A DNA stretch of 32,751 nt from Enterocloster lavalensis (GTDB lineage: Bacteria; Bacillota; Clostridia; Lachnospirales; Lachnospiraceae): the NCBI RefSeq assembly GCF_902364025.1, contig NZ_CABJCG010000018.1:1-32751 (forward strand). The letters are read 5' to 3'. How positions within the stretch are numbered: position 1 is the first letter of the stretch; the number at the start of each line of letters is the position of its first letter. The position numbers were made by a program, and so were the translations under genes. The notes beneath the pieces are model-generated. The model was not told the origin of the DNA, made no database searches, and was given only the letters and a program-made list of their open reading frames with translations. Positions 1-9,736 of the stretch are shown piece after piece.

Positions 1-3000
1 ACCTTATACTCAAACTTCTGCGTCTCATCGATCTCATAGAAGACGTTCTTCACATTCGGCCCTGCCGCCGTGATAATCATGCTGGTCGGCTGTTCCGGAC
101 TTGTTACCAGCTTGTAGCCGGTTGCCGTCTTCGCTTCGTTCGTCCAGCTGAACTCTCCGACCGGCGCTTCTCCTTCCAGAGCGGCTAATCCAGGTACCGG
201 TGTCGTGGTTCCGTCAATGTAGAAGTTCACCTTATACTCAAACTTCTGCGTCTCATCGATCTCATAGAAGACGTTCTTCACGTTCGGCCCTGCCGCCGTG
301 ATAATCATGCTGGTCGGCTGTTCCGGACTTGTTACCAGCTTGTAGCCGGTTGCCGTCTTCGCTTCGTTCGTCCAGCTGAACTCTCCGACCGGCGCTTCTC
401 CTTCCAGAGCGGCCAATCCGGGAACCGGCGTCGTGCTACCTTTGATGTAGAAGTTCACCTTGTAGTCAAACTTCTGCGTCTCATCGATCTCATAGAAGAC
501 GTTCTTTACGTTCGGCCCTGCCGCTGTGATAATCATACTGGTCGGCTGTACCGGACTTGTTACCAGCTTGTAGCCGGTTGCTGTCTTCGCTTCGTTCGTC
601 CACTTGAACTCTCCGACCGGCGCTTCTCCTTCCAGAGCGGCCAATCCAGGCACCGGTGTCGTGCTACCTTTGATGTAGAAGTTCACCTTGTAGTCAAACT
701 TCTGATCTGTGTCAATTTCAAACTTTGCATAAAATACAGTCCTATCGACCCAACCGCTATCTGGCCGATCCGGCTTAAATTCCGGAGATTTATCCAGCAA
801 ATTCAAACAGTCTTTATCACTATACCAACCAACGAATTTATAGCCGATATTAGCAACTGCAGTTGCTCCCTCTGCCTCTCCAATTTCCGGATTCAAACGC
901 TCCTGATCATTTGTTACCGTTCCCTCTCCAACTGGTTTATAGTAAATAACAATACTATTTTTCTCTCCCCACTGAGCATAAAGGGTAACATTATCATTCA
1001 TTACAATTTGATCGCCAGGATAATACCAAACACCACGTCCATCTTTCTGTGTATTCCACCCCAGGAAATCGTGGCCAGGCCATTTTAATGTGTGCTGATC
1101 AGATACGATTGTAGTTGCACCTTTATTATACTGCACTCCATCCGGAGCCAAACCATATGCAGCTCCTACCGGGGCATTATTTCTGTCATAATCCAAATAA
1201 ACATTTTCATACTGACGAATTACGCCATCAATATGCCAGGCATTATCATTCCTCTGATCCTTAACTACATACCACTTCACATATTGTGTGGTAGTGTTCC
1301 AATAACGGTTTAGGCTATTCCAGTTATCCACAAAATCATAGAACTTTGGTTGTAATACTTCTTTTACCTTTTCAGGACCAGCTACCGTATGAGCCGGATT
1401 AATATAATCTAATAAATTGACAGACATACCCTTTACTAAATATTTATAGTCGGCATTCTGAATTGAGGGTTCATCCGGAACAGTGCCATCCTTTCTGATA
1501 GCGATTGTAATCTTGCCCGACTTATTTCCCGAGGTCTGAGCCCAAGCCGCATACAGCGTGGATCCACCAGACGGTATCTGATAGCTAGATCCCAATGGAT
1601 AATAACCAACATAACCTCCATTTGCTGCAGTCCTAACCGCACTCGAATCAGCTTCATCGGACCAGCCCAATAGTACATAACCTGGACGCTCAATTCCTTC
1701 TCCATCGGGTAGTGTTATTATGGCATCCTCATATCCCTGTATCGGCTTTATTTCTGCGCCTGAAAAACCATTTAGATCAAACTTTACTTGAACCTTTCCA
1801 TCTGAATAAATAAAGTTAATACCTACATTTTGTGGAACAGCTTCCCAGGTCCAGGAATATTTTTGATCATATGCATTATACTGTAATGATCCATAATTTC
1901 CAGTTGTATACCTCAGCCATTTAATCTCTGTTCCTTTAGAATCGTCTAAAGTCACCTTTGCTAACCGGTATTCTGCCGGTATCCCGGTTATGACTTCGGA
2001 AGCAATCTTATCTACAGAAATCGCATCACTATTCGAGAAATTGTAATTCCTGCGCTCTGTTTCCAGCCTAGTTCCGTCTTCGAGGATCGCATAAATCTCA
2101 ACACTTCTAGTCTTATTTTTATTATTGGTAAAAATAACTGTGTATGTCGAGAAATGTTCCGCATCAAACATTACGGATGCCACACTCTCTTCCCCAGCAA
2201 CCTCTATTGGTTCCGAAACCGCTTCGAGGGCAATCACATCTTCTGCGGTCACATTAGCCTGGGCTTCGTCTTCTTTGGTAGTTTCGACGTACATAACCTC
2301 TATGACATCCGCTTCCTTACTGTGCTTTTCAACCGGAACACCAGTAAAGGTCACCTGCACCGAACCGCTCCAAATCTGATCATCCAGCTTATGGCCGTCT
2401 TTATCCAGAAGATCGATATTATAAGATAAGGAAGCAACTACTTCTTTCTGCTCCCCAGCCGCTTCAGCCTCAGCCTCCACATTCGCCTTAACAACATCTT
2501 CAATTCCAGTCACAACACTGGCTTCAGCCTTCACACCTGCCGGAAGAACGCCTTCCTCCGCATACAGATGAATAATCGTTCCATCGCTCATGGGAAGAGT
2601 TGCGGAGAATTCGGGATGCTCGCCGCTCTCCGTCATCGTCACCACAACTTCCTGCTCTTCGTACACTTCCTCAACCGTGTACCACGCAGTCTGCGACCCA
2701 TCATCATTGTCCGTCACAGAATCCGCTTCCAGCGCTTCGCCGTTAACAACCACCGCCTCGATGGCATAGCCGATCTGATTCTTGACGCCGAAGACTAAGG
2801 TTCCGCCTTCTTCCACGCCTCTGGGGCCGTCCACGATGCGGGCGCTGGCCTTGGGCGCGATATCATATGTAACTTTGTATCCTTCAAAATCATCCAGCGC
2901 TTTCAGCTGGTTTAATGTCACGGAGTATGCCTTGGCCGTGCTGCAGTATCCCATTCCAACCAGGTCAGAGGTGGTGGCAGCCGACACATTGTCTTCCGGC

Positions 3001-4244
3001 TTCTGCTCTTCCGGTTTCTGCTCGGTTCCCTCAGACGGGGTCGCGGGCGGGATAACCGTTACCACGGATTCCTTGGGCAGCTCTTCTTCCGGTGCCTGAG
3101 GCTGATCCACGTCGGGTGTTCCGGCCGGCTGACCGTTGTTCTGATCTTCTCCTGCTGCCGGGGTATCCGGTGTAGGAGCAGGAGTCTCGTCTGTGGGCTC
3201 CTGAGGAGCTGCCACGTCGCCGGTTCCATTTCCGTCCGGAGTAGTTGCCGTATCGCCGGTCCCATTCTCGTCCGGAGTGGCCGCCGCGTCGCCGCTTCCG
3301 TTTTCATCCGGAGTGGTCACTGCGCCGTCCGCTGTATTTCCATCCGGGGTTGTTACCGTGTCGCCAGCTGCCGGTGCGTCCGCCGCAGGCTCATCCACCT
3401 TAGGCTCTTCCGCTTTCGGCGCTTCCACGGCTGCATCCTCATTGGGAGCTTCCGCCTGGTCTGCGCTGTCCGGAACACCTGCAACCTGCTCCTTCTGGCT
3501 ATCGTCCGCGGGAACGGCTTCGCCGTTCTCGTTGTCCGCTACAACCGGTGCGTAGTGGCGGATCACGGAAGCGATGGGCTCGGCGTTGTCCTCGGGCTCG
3601 GCTGCTTTTTCCGGTTCTGCGGTATCGCCTTCCGGTTCTGCCGCTTCCTCAGGTTCGTCCGCTGCGTCCGGTTCTGCGGTATCGCCTTCCGGCTCAGCCG
3701 CCTGATCCGGTGCGTCCGCTTCCGGAGCGTTCTCCTCCTGATTGCCGGCGTCCGGTGTCTGGGCCTCGCCATCAGGTGCTACAACGTCTTCCTGCGGCGC
3801 CTGAGCGTCGTTCCCGCCATCGGTTACATTCTGATCCGGTGCGGCAGCGTTTTCTTTATCAATCTCATCCTGTGCCGCGTCGCCGGCTCCCTGGTTCTCC
3901 GCGGGAGTCGTATTTTCATTGGTCTGATTGGAGTTATTGGAATTTGTGTTTTCTTTATCTGCGGTGGAAGAAGTCGCTTCGTTTACATCCTGCTTCGGCT
4001 GATCCGGGATGATATTTACTTCCTCATCGCCGAATGCGGACTCGTAGCTGCGGATCGTAACGCTCTTGGTCTTCTTCACTTTCTCTTCGCCGTCAACGGT
4101 ACGGGTAATGTTGGTGGAGCAGCGGATCGTTCCGTCCCCGTTGTTGATATACAGGAACAGGATTTCCTCATCGCCGGTCACCATGTACATATCGTCGGCG
4201 TCTTCCGGAAGGCGAACAAAGATTCTCAGCTCAGAATTAATGTC
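1..4244 (-). CDS. Body of giant repeat-rich surface protein (C-terminus beyond window), out of frame with its signal peptide
   Basis: This is one uninterrupted reading frame from the G tract at 4244-4254 to the window edge, about 1,410 codons, continuing past position 1. In order from the N-terminus I read: a short beta-rich domain containing FVRLPEDADDMYMVTGDEE (about 4240-4030); a long acidic Pro/Glu/Asp/Ala stalk with AEPEGDT-type and TTPD(G/E)N-type repeats (about 4020-2990); a beta-rich region ending in an FDAEHFSTYTV motif (about 2980-2100); three InlB-B/Flg_new-like modules with GW and LYAxW motifs (about 1790-1540, 1170-975 and 960-705); and 76-residue repeats starting YKVNFYI (711 to 1) that resemble MucBP-like beta modules. 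Such proteins are exported adhesins or wall-linked stalks; an LPXTG or other anchor would lie outside the window. It has no plausible start of its own and needs the fragment at 4237-4572 for export. Confidence 0.85.
11..710 (-). repeat. Tandem 228-bp (76-codon) repeats
   Basis: Units begin at 11, 239, 467 and 695, an exact 228-bp period. The first three are nearly identical (a few substitutions each). The fourth diverges after about 15 bases, where the array meets unique sequence. The array continues past position 1, so the copy number cannot be counted. It encodes the C-terminal 76-residue modules of the surface protein. Confidence 0.95.
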
Positions 4245-4572
4245 CCCCCCCCCCGTCAAATTCAGGGTACGCTTCGTATAGCTTTCCCTCTCCAAAAAAG
4301 AGTTTCTCAAACTGTTCCACCTTACCGTTGGTAAAGTCGAGATCCTCCCTTGTCACCTCATTGCCACTGGCGATGGCCTCTTCAACCGCGCGCACCAACT
4401 CAGAACCGGTCAGTTCAAATACCACCGATTCACTGGTACCGGCAAATGCCACGCTGAGATCTGAGCCAACATTGGTCAGAATCATCGCTGCCGCCAGCAG
4501 GAAGGCCAACAATCTCTTTTGAGCGCTATAGACATTTCTGGCAAACGCTCTGCGCCTTGTTCGTCTTTCCAT
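4237..4572 (-). CDS. N-terminal signal-peptide fragment of the surface protein (frameshifted at an 11-G tract)
   Basis: The start chosen is the ATG at 4572, preceded by AGAGGAGAA at good spacing; the upstream in-frame ATG lacks this. The product starts MERRTRRRAFARN and has a long positively charged n-region, a hydrophobic core (LLAFLLAAAMILTNVG) and a likely cleavage after residue 44 (VAFA/GT), so it is a long Gram-positive signal peptide. About 60 residues of mature protein follow before a run of glycines and a stop at 4237, created by the 11-G tract at 4244-4254. With 10 or 13 G the frame passes directly into the large downstream frame; 9 or 12 G ends at a stop a few codons later. The fragment is therefore the OFF-state product of one split gene, not a separate gene. 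Confidence 0.85.
   Translation of the reverse strand: MERRTRRRAFARNVYSAQKRLLAFLLAAAMILTNVGSDLSVAFAGTSESVVFELTGSELVRAVEEAIASGNEVTREDLDFTNGKVEQFEKLFFGEGKLYEAYPEFDGGGGH
4244..4254 (-). repeat. Homopolymeric G11 tract (candidate phase-variation switch)
   Basis: Eleven consecutive C on the plus strand read as G11 on the coding strand, at codons 107-110 of the surface-protein gene. Both flanking frames are open and encode coherent protein, so tract length alone decides whether the protein is made. Slipped-strand mispairing at G tracts of this length is a known switch in other bacteria. An assembly or sequencing length error is the main alternative. Confidence 0.8.
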
Positions 4573-4635
4573 ACTTTTGTTCTCCTCTCTTACTTTTACC
4601 GCACAAAAAATCCAATCATCCAATGTACTGACTCT

Positions 4636-4668
4636 ACTATACCAAATACTGGTTACAAACCGGTTACA
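4636..4668 (-). promoter_or_regulatory. Putative activator-dependent promoter of the surface-protein gene
   Basis: Reading leftward, a good -10 (TATAGT, 4636-4641) has no recognisable -35 at 17 bp. Two direct repeats of GGTTACA (plus-strand sense, 4651-4657 and 4662-4668), 11 bp apart and on the same helix face, cover the -35 position instead. This arrangement is typical of promoters that need an activator. The factor is unknown. Confidence 0.4.
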
Positions 4669-4767
4669 TTTATAAAAAAAGCTAAAATAAAACTTACGAT
4701 ATCCTTATTTTTTCTAACCTTTTCTGAGAATCCTGATACTTCTTTCATACGCCACCACAAGTCAAAC

Positions 4768-4824
4768 AAAAAAATCCGTCCCCCCACGCGTGTTACCTCA
4801 AAATCACACCGCGGTTGAACGGAC
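4768..4824 (-). terminator. Rho-independent terminator downstream of the DUF6106 gene
   Basis: On the minus strand, an imperfect GC-rich stem (outer GTCC/GGAC arms, inner CGCGGTGT/ACACGCG arms) is followed by seven T (plus-strand A run, 4768-4774). It insulates the surface-protein gene from upstream transcription. Confidence 0.6.
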
Positions 4825-4859
4825 TTTCTTCCTATTATAATATTGTCTCAGACGAAACG

Positions 4860-5357
4860 TCACCTCACCAGTTTCCCGGGGACGCTGTGGCGCAGTGCGC
4901 GCAGGATCTTTTCGTTGGGTTCAAACAGGATCTTCACGCAATCGGCGCCCTGCTGATAAATCAGCGCATAGGTCTTGGACTCGTTGCGGCCGGAGGTGCA
5001 ATCCTTGACCTTCATTCCGGTCTTTTCGTAGTCCTTCAGCATATAGGAATCCGAGGGGGCCACGATCTGAATTTCCTCTTTTTTACAATCCAGGACTTTT
5101 TTCCGGCGGGAGCGGGCCAGAATCCGGTCAATGGAGACATCCCCCTCCACCACCAAATACTCGAATTCCACGCTCAGGTTGATAAACACAAAGTAGGCGG
5201 CTATTCCAACCGCGATCAACAGGATCGCACCAAAAGCGGTCTGCATGGCGATCAGCAGGGAAACCAGGCACAGCACCGCCATGAGAATCTTCACAGGGAT
5301 CGCGTAGATCGGATCTTTGCGCTTTACCAGCCATTCTGCGTATGCGTCGTCGTTCAT
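4860..5357 (-). CDS. DUF6106 family membrane protein
   Basis: This 165-residue protein resembles the Clostridia DUF6106 family in length and layout: a short N-terminal segment (MNDDAYAEWLVKRK), two adjacent hydrophobic segments at about residues 20-60, then a cytosolic basic/beta C-terminal part with a conserved-looking EYLVVEGDVSIDRILARSRRK stretch. Two ATGs lie close together. The second (5357) is chosen because AGAAGGAG lies 8 nt upstream of it but only 2 nt upstream of the first. The gene sits just downstream of groEL behind a terminator and has its own terminator at 4768-4824. I see no clear promoter. The function of the family is unknown, with a membrane location inferred from the hydrophobic pair. 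Confidence 0.8.
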   Translation of the reverse strand: MNDDAYAEWLVKRKDPIYAIPVKILMAVLCLVSLLIAMQTAFGAILLIAVGIAAYFVFINLSVEFEYLVVEGDVSIDRILARSRRKKVLDCKKEEIQIVAPSDSYMLKDYEKTGMKVKDCTSGRNESKTYALIYQQGADCVKILFEPNEKILRALRHSVPGKLVR

Positions 5358-5401
5358 TTGCATTTCTCCTTCTTATGTTGTGACTTGGGCACGGACCAGA
5401 A

Positions 5402-5449
5402 AACCACAAAAGGGCGGCCCGGTTGAGCCTTACTGCTCCCGGGCCGCCC
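5402..5449 (-). terminator. groEL terminator
   Basis: A perfect 11-bp stem (5412-5422 with 5439-5449) lies 22 bp past the groEL stop. On the minus strand it is followed by a T-rich stretch, CTTTTGTGGTTTT. Confidence 0.8.
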
Positions 5450-5471
5450 TGATATCATGGTTTTTATCTGA

Positions 5472-7097
<1,626 letters not shown>

Positions 7098-7159
7098 TCA
7101 TCTACCTCCAAATATTGTTTTCTATGTCGCGTATTTTAAATTTATTAGAATGATTGACG

Positions 7160-7291
7160 GTAACTGTTCAGCAGGTCTGCGCACTTGCTGCGCTGACCCT
7201 ATGAAAACCTGAGCTTGCAGGCAAAAATCCAACGACGAAGTCGATTTTAAATGGATTTTTGCTCGTATCTGTGAAGGTACTGAACAGATAC
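7160..7291. mobile_element. 132-bp MITE-like palindromic element between groES and groEL
   Basis: The ends are GTAACTGTTCAG (7160-7171) and CTGAACAGATAC (7280-7291), terminal inverted repeats matching at 11 of 12 positions. The element is flanked by an identical GATTGACG on each side (7152-7159 and 7292-7299; the match extends to a ninth base), as expected for a target-site duplication. Internally there are an 11-bp perfect inverted repeat (GCAAAAATCCA with TGGATTTTTGC), an 8-bp hairpin (GTATCTGT/ACAGATAC) and a GGTC...GACC hairpin. It carries no coding sequence. A non-autonomous miniature transposable element is the simplest explanation; no transposase lies in the window. Confidence 0.75.
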
Positions 7292-7301
7292 GATTGACGG
7301 A

Positions 7302-7586
7302 TTATTCAACAACAGCCAGGATGTCGTTCTGCTTTACGATCACGTACTTGTCGTCCTCGATCTCCACTTCGGTGCCGGAATACTTGGAATAGATAACCTT
7401 ATCGCCGACTTTCACCTGCATGGTCACTTCCTTGCCTTCGATCACGCCGCCGGGTCCAACTGCGATTACCTCCGCCTGCTGGGGTTTCTCCTTTGCCGCT
7501 CCGGGAAGCACGATACCGGATTTAGTGGTCTCTTCCGCTACTAACTGTTTTAACACTACCTTGTCAAACAACGGTACTAACTTCAT
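7302..7586 (-). CDS. groES: Co-chaperonin GroES (10 kDa, Hsp10)
   Basis: This 94-residue protein has the usual family length. It is the heptameric lid of GroEL. The N-terminus reads MKLVPLFDKVVLKQLVAEE, the mobile loop is ETTKSGIVLPGAAKEKPQ at about residues 18-35, and the C-terminal part contains GDKVIYSKYSGTEVEI and ends KQNDILAVVE. AAGGAGGAA lies at good spacing upstream of ATG 7586. It is the first gene of the groESL operon, driven by a sigma-A promoter overlapped by CIRCE, so HrcA-controlled heat induction is expected. Its stop codon lies two bases from the right target duplication of the MITE-like element. Confidence 0.98.
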   Translation of the reverse strand: MKLVPLFDKVVLKQLVAEETTKSGIVLPGAAKEKPQQAEVIAVGPGGVIEGKEVTMQVKVGDKVIYSKYSGTEVEIEDDKYVIVKQNDILAVVE

Positions 7587-7663
7587 GATGAATTCCTCCT
7601 TGCAATCAGTTCTGTTTTTTCTTTTTCAGGTTTGTGCAACCCCTTTATTTACTCACATCATAT

Positions 7664-7692
7664 GTTATAACACCAGTTATTAGCACTGTCAA
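7664..7692 (-). promoter_or_regulatory. Sigma-A promoter of groESL
   Basis: On the minus strand TTGACA (7687-7692), a 17-bp spacer and TATAAC (7664-7669) form a near-consensus promoter. The -35 lies inside the CIRCE operator, which explains repression by HrcA. Confidence 0.85.
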
Positions 7693-7706
7693 GAGTTGAG
7701 TGCTAA
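7680..7706. promoter_or_regulatory. CIRCE operator (HrcA binding site)
   Basis: A 9-9-9 inverted repeat, TTAGCACTG-N9-GAGTGCTAA, differs from the consensus TTAGCACTC-N9-GAGTGCTAA at one base. It is the known binding site of the heat-shock repressor HrcA; hrcA itself is not in the window. Confidence 0.95.
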
Positions 7707-7833
7707 TTTTCTTAGATTTTTATTTTTTTTTTACATTTTCCTGCAATTCCCTTCCTTTTTTTCTGCTTTCGTATTACAATAATACTAATGTAAATATAAT
7801 AAAGACTGAATCACAGTGAAAGGGGTTTTCAAT

Positions 7834-8487
7834 ATGGCTAAGAAGGGATTCGGAAAATTAGTCGCATTCGCGGCAGTCACAGGCGCTGTAGCGGCCAGCG
7901 TCTCCTACGCGCTTCGATACAAAACATTCCACAGTGAACTTGAGAAGGACTTCCGTGAGTTTGAGGACGGAGAGGATGAAGCCTGCGAGGACAGCGAGGA
8001 GCGCACCGTGGACCCGCGCCGCACCGACCGCAATTATATTTCCCTTCACGCCAGCAAGGATGAATTCAAGCTGGCTGCCAAGGACATGGCGGAAGCCACC
8101 AAAAACGTGCTGAAGGACGCAGGGGCCGTCATTTCCGACACCGCCCACGAGGCCGTCTCCGCAGCCGTGGACACCGCCCACATCGCACTCACCGCAGTGA
8201 AGAACAAGCGCTCCGAGTTTGAGGACGCGATGGATGAGGACGAGGAGGAAGACTCCGAGCTGTTTGAGGACGAAGGCTTCCTGGACGACGATTATGTGGA
8301 CGACGACGATCTGTTCGACTACTCCCGCACAGAGAGCGATGGGATTCCCGCCTGGAAGAAACCGCTTCCCGAGGAGACGCCCGCTCCCGCAGCCCCGGCG
8401 GCAGACCCTGCTCCCGCAGAAGAGCCCGCAGAACCGGACCAGACCGCCGGCGCCGAGAAGGTGACCATCGAGGAAGATACGATCTGA
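7834..8487 (+). CDS. Small acidic membrane-anchored protein of unknown function
   Basis: The protein has 217 residues and no recognised family. The ATG at 7834 is preferred over the in-frame GTG at 7816 because AAAGGGG lies 8 nt upstream. The N-terminus (MAKKGFGKLVAFAAVTGAVAASVSY) has one hydrophobic segment at about residues 7-25, read as a membrane anchor. A charged helical part follows, with an amphipathic AAKDMAEATKNVLKDAGAVISDTAHEAV-type stretch (split here only for description) that resembles YtxH/apolipoprotein-like helices, then a very acidic Asp/Glu run and a Pro/Ala/Glu-rich tail. A possible -10 TATAAT is at 7795-7800, with only a poorly spaced -35 (TTACAA, 15 bp). A terminator follows at 8631-8662. 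A cell-envelope role is a guess. Confidence 0.75.
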   Translation: MAKKGFGKLVAFAAVTGAVAASVSYALRYKTFHSELEKDFREFEDGEDEACEDSEERTVDPRRTDRNYISLHASKDEFKLAAKDMAEATKNVLKDAGAVISDTAHEAVSAAVDTAHIALTAVKNKRSEFEDAMDEDEEEDSELFEDEGFLDDDYVDDDDLFDYSRTESDGIPAWKKPLPEETPAPAAPAADPAPAEEPAEPDQTAGAEKVTIEEDTI

Positions 8488-8630
8488 TTTTCCCCAAAAT
8501 ATGGTATTCTATGCAAAAGAAATGCCGGTTCCTCACGATACCTATACTTTACCCGCGAAGAGACCGGCAGATTTCGGTTACCGCCCGCAAAGCGCGGAGC
8601 GGACCGCTGAATCAGCTCATAAAATCATGA

Positions 8631-8662
8631 CCCCCGTCTTTTTTATAAAGACGGGGGTTTTT
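8631..8662 (+). terminator. Strong Rho-independent terminator
   Basis: An 11-bp perfect stem (CCCCCGTCTTT with AAAGACGGGGG), a 5-base loop and five T. It ends plus-strand transcription about 140 bp after the acidic-protein gene. Apart from this hairpin, I see no gene in 8488-8728. Confidence 0.85.
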
Positions 8663-8728
8663 GGTTGGAGGCAGCGGGCTGCTGGCGCAGACTGTGATCG
8701 ATCGCCGGATGGAATGAGCCCTTTCCGC

Positions 8729-9691
8729 TCATTCCTCAACATCCCACACCAGCAGATTCACCCACCGGGGCTGCTTCATCTCCTCCTCCGTCAGGGCGTA
8801 GGCGTAGGCCGGATTGTCGTCGGCTTCCAGGTGGTAAATCCCCTCCTCCGGGCCCGGGATCCAGCGGTCGTCCGGCTGAGTCACGCCCTCCTTCACCTCC
8901 ATGGTGTAGGTGGCTGTCACGCCGTCGGAACCGGTGTTCCGGTAGGTGATGGTTCCCTCCATCTTGCCGCGCACAAACCGTCCTTCTTTGCGGACCTCCT
9001 CGGCTTCGCCCTGGGGCGGGCCCTGATAGTAGCGGTAGCCGGAGACTCCGGCTCCGTCCATGCGCCCGTCCTTCCAGGTTCCCTCCGAGTAATCATATCG
9101 GGGTTTTTCCAGCTCCACCGCCTGCAAGGCTGTGCAGCGGCCTTCCGGCCCGTTTTCCCCGAAGCTTCCGTAGAAAACGCTGGCCGCGCCGGTCAGCACC
9201 AGCCCTTCTCCGGCCAGATCCGCCCTGAATTCCGTCCCGTCATAGCGGTACCGCTCCTCCCCAAACGTCTCATAATAAAGCCAGCTGAGCGTGTCGCCGT
9301 CCGCCAGCAGCTCTGCGGCAATCCGCTCCTTACTCCCGCTTTTCACCGCCGCAGCCAGCCGCCGCACTGCCGCCAGCTCCTGCTCGTTTAATTCCGGCAC
9401 CTCGGATAGGGCGGAAAAATCCGTGCCGCTGCTCCCGTCTGCGCTCCGGCCTGTCCCCGCTAATCCGCTTCCGTCTGCGCCAACGCCGGTTCCATCCGCG
9501 CCCAGCCCGCCAGACCCGGCCGCCGTGTTTCCGGCTGCCCCCGCTCCGCCTCCGGCGTCCGCCATCCTTCCATATCCCGCGTTCCCGGCCCCGCCGTCCG
9601 CTGTTCCTCCGAAATTCTGGGCGGCTGCCCATATGCCGTAGCCCAGCAGCACGCCCGCGGCCGCGGCTATAATCTGTCTCTTCTGAATCAT
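8729..9691 (-). CDS. Membrane-anchored protein with Gly-rich linker and MORN-like C-terminus
   Basis: The product has 320 residues. The start at 9691 is chosen because GAGAGG lies 8 nt upstream; an earlier in-frame ATG lacks a site. Residues about 6-25 (IIAAAAGVLLGYGIWAAAQ) form a signal anchor. A Gly/Ala/Asp low-complexity linker of about 75 residues follows (GADGTG-type repeats). A helical segment is next (about 110-150), and then a beta-rich part with MORN-like repeats: YSEGTWKDGRMDGAG and GRFVRGKMEGTITY. MORN repeats are usually associated with membrane or envelope proteins. The protein probably sits outside the cell with its MORN-like domain on a flexible tether. No enzymatic motif is visible. 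The stop lies 36 bp from the next gene's 5' neighbour (9737), so co-transcription with the MocR gene is possible. Confidence 0.7.
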   Translation of the reverse strand: MIQKRQIIAAAAGVLLGYGIWAAAQNFGGTADGGAGNAGYGRMADAGGGAGAAGNTAAGSGGLGADGTGVGADGSGLAGTGRSADGSSGTDFSALSEVPELNEQELAAVRRLAAAVKSGSKERIAAELLADGDTLSWLYYETFGEERYRYDGTEFRADLAGEGLVLTGAASVFYGSFGENGPEGRCTALQAVELEKPRYDYSEGTWKDGRMDGAGVSGYRYYQGPPQGEAEEVRKEGRFVRGKMEGTITYRNTGSDGVTATYTMEVKEGVTQPDDRWIPGPEEGIYHLEADDNPAYAYALTEEEMKQPRWVNLLVWDVEE

Positions 9692-9736
9692 CTGTCCGTC
9701 CTCTCTGTCATTGCTGCAATCCACCGCTTCCCCCGG

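Noticed and set aside
11..710. CRISPR or noncoding satellite
   Set aside because: The 228-bp period is a multiple of three and the array stays in the open frame of the surface protein.
3555..4334. Several plus-strand frames opposite the surface-protein stalk
   Set aside because: They arise from the repetitive, low-complexity GAA/CCG codons of the stalk and have no domain or start signal.
7160..7291. Intercistronic terminator or riboswitch between groES and groEL
   Set aside because: No T run follows the stems in the sense direction, and the flanking 8-9 bp duplication with terminal inverted repeats is better explained by insertion.
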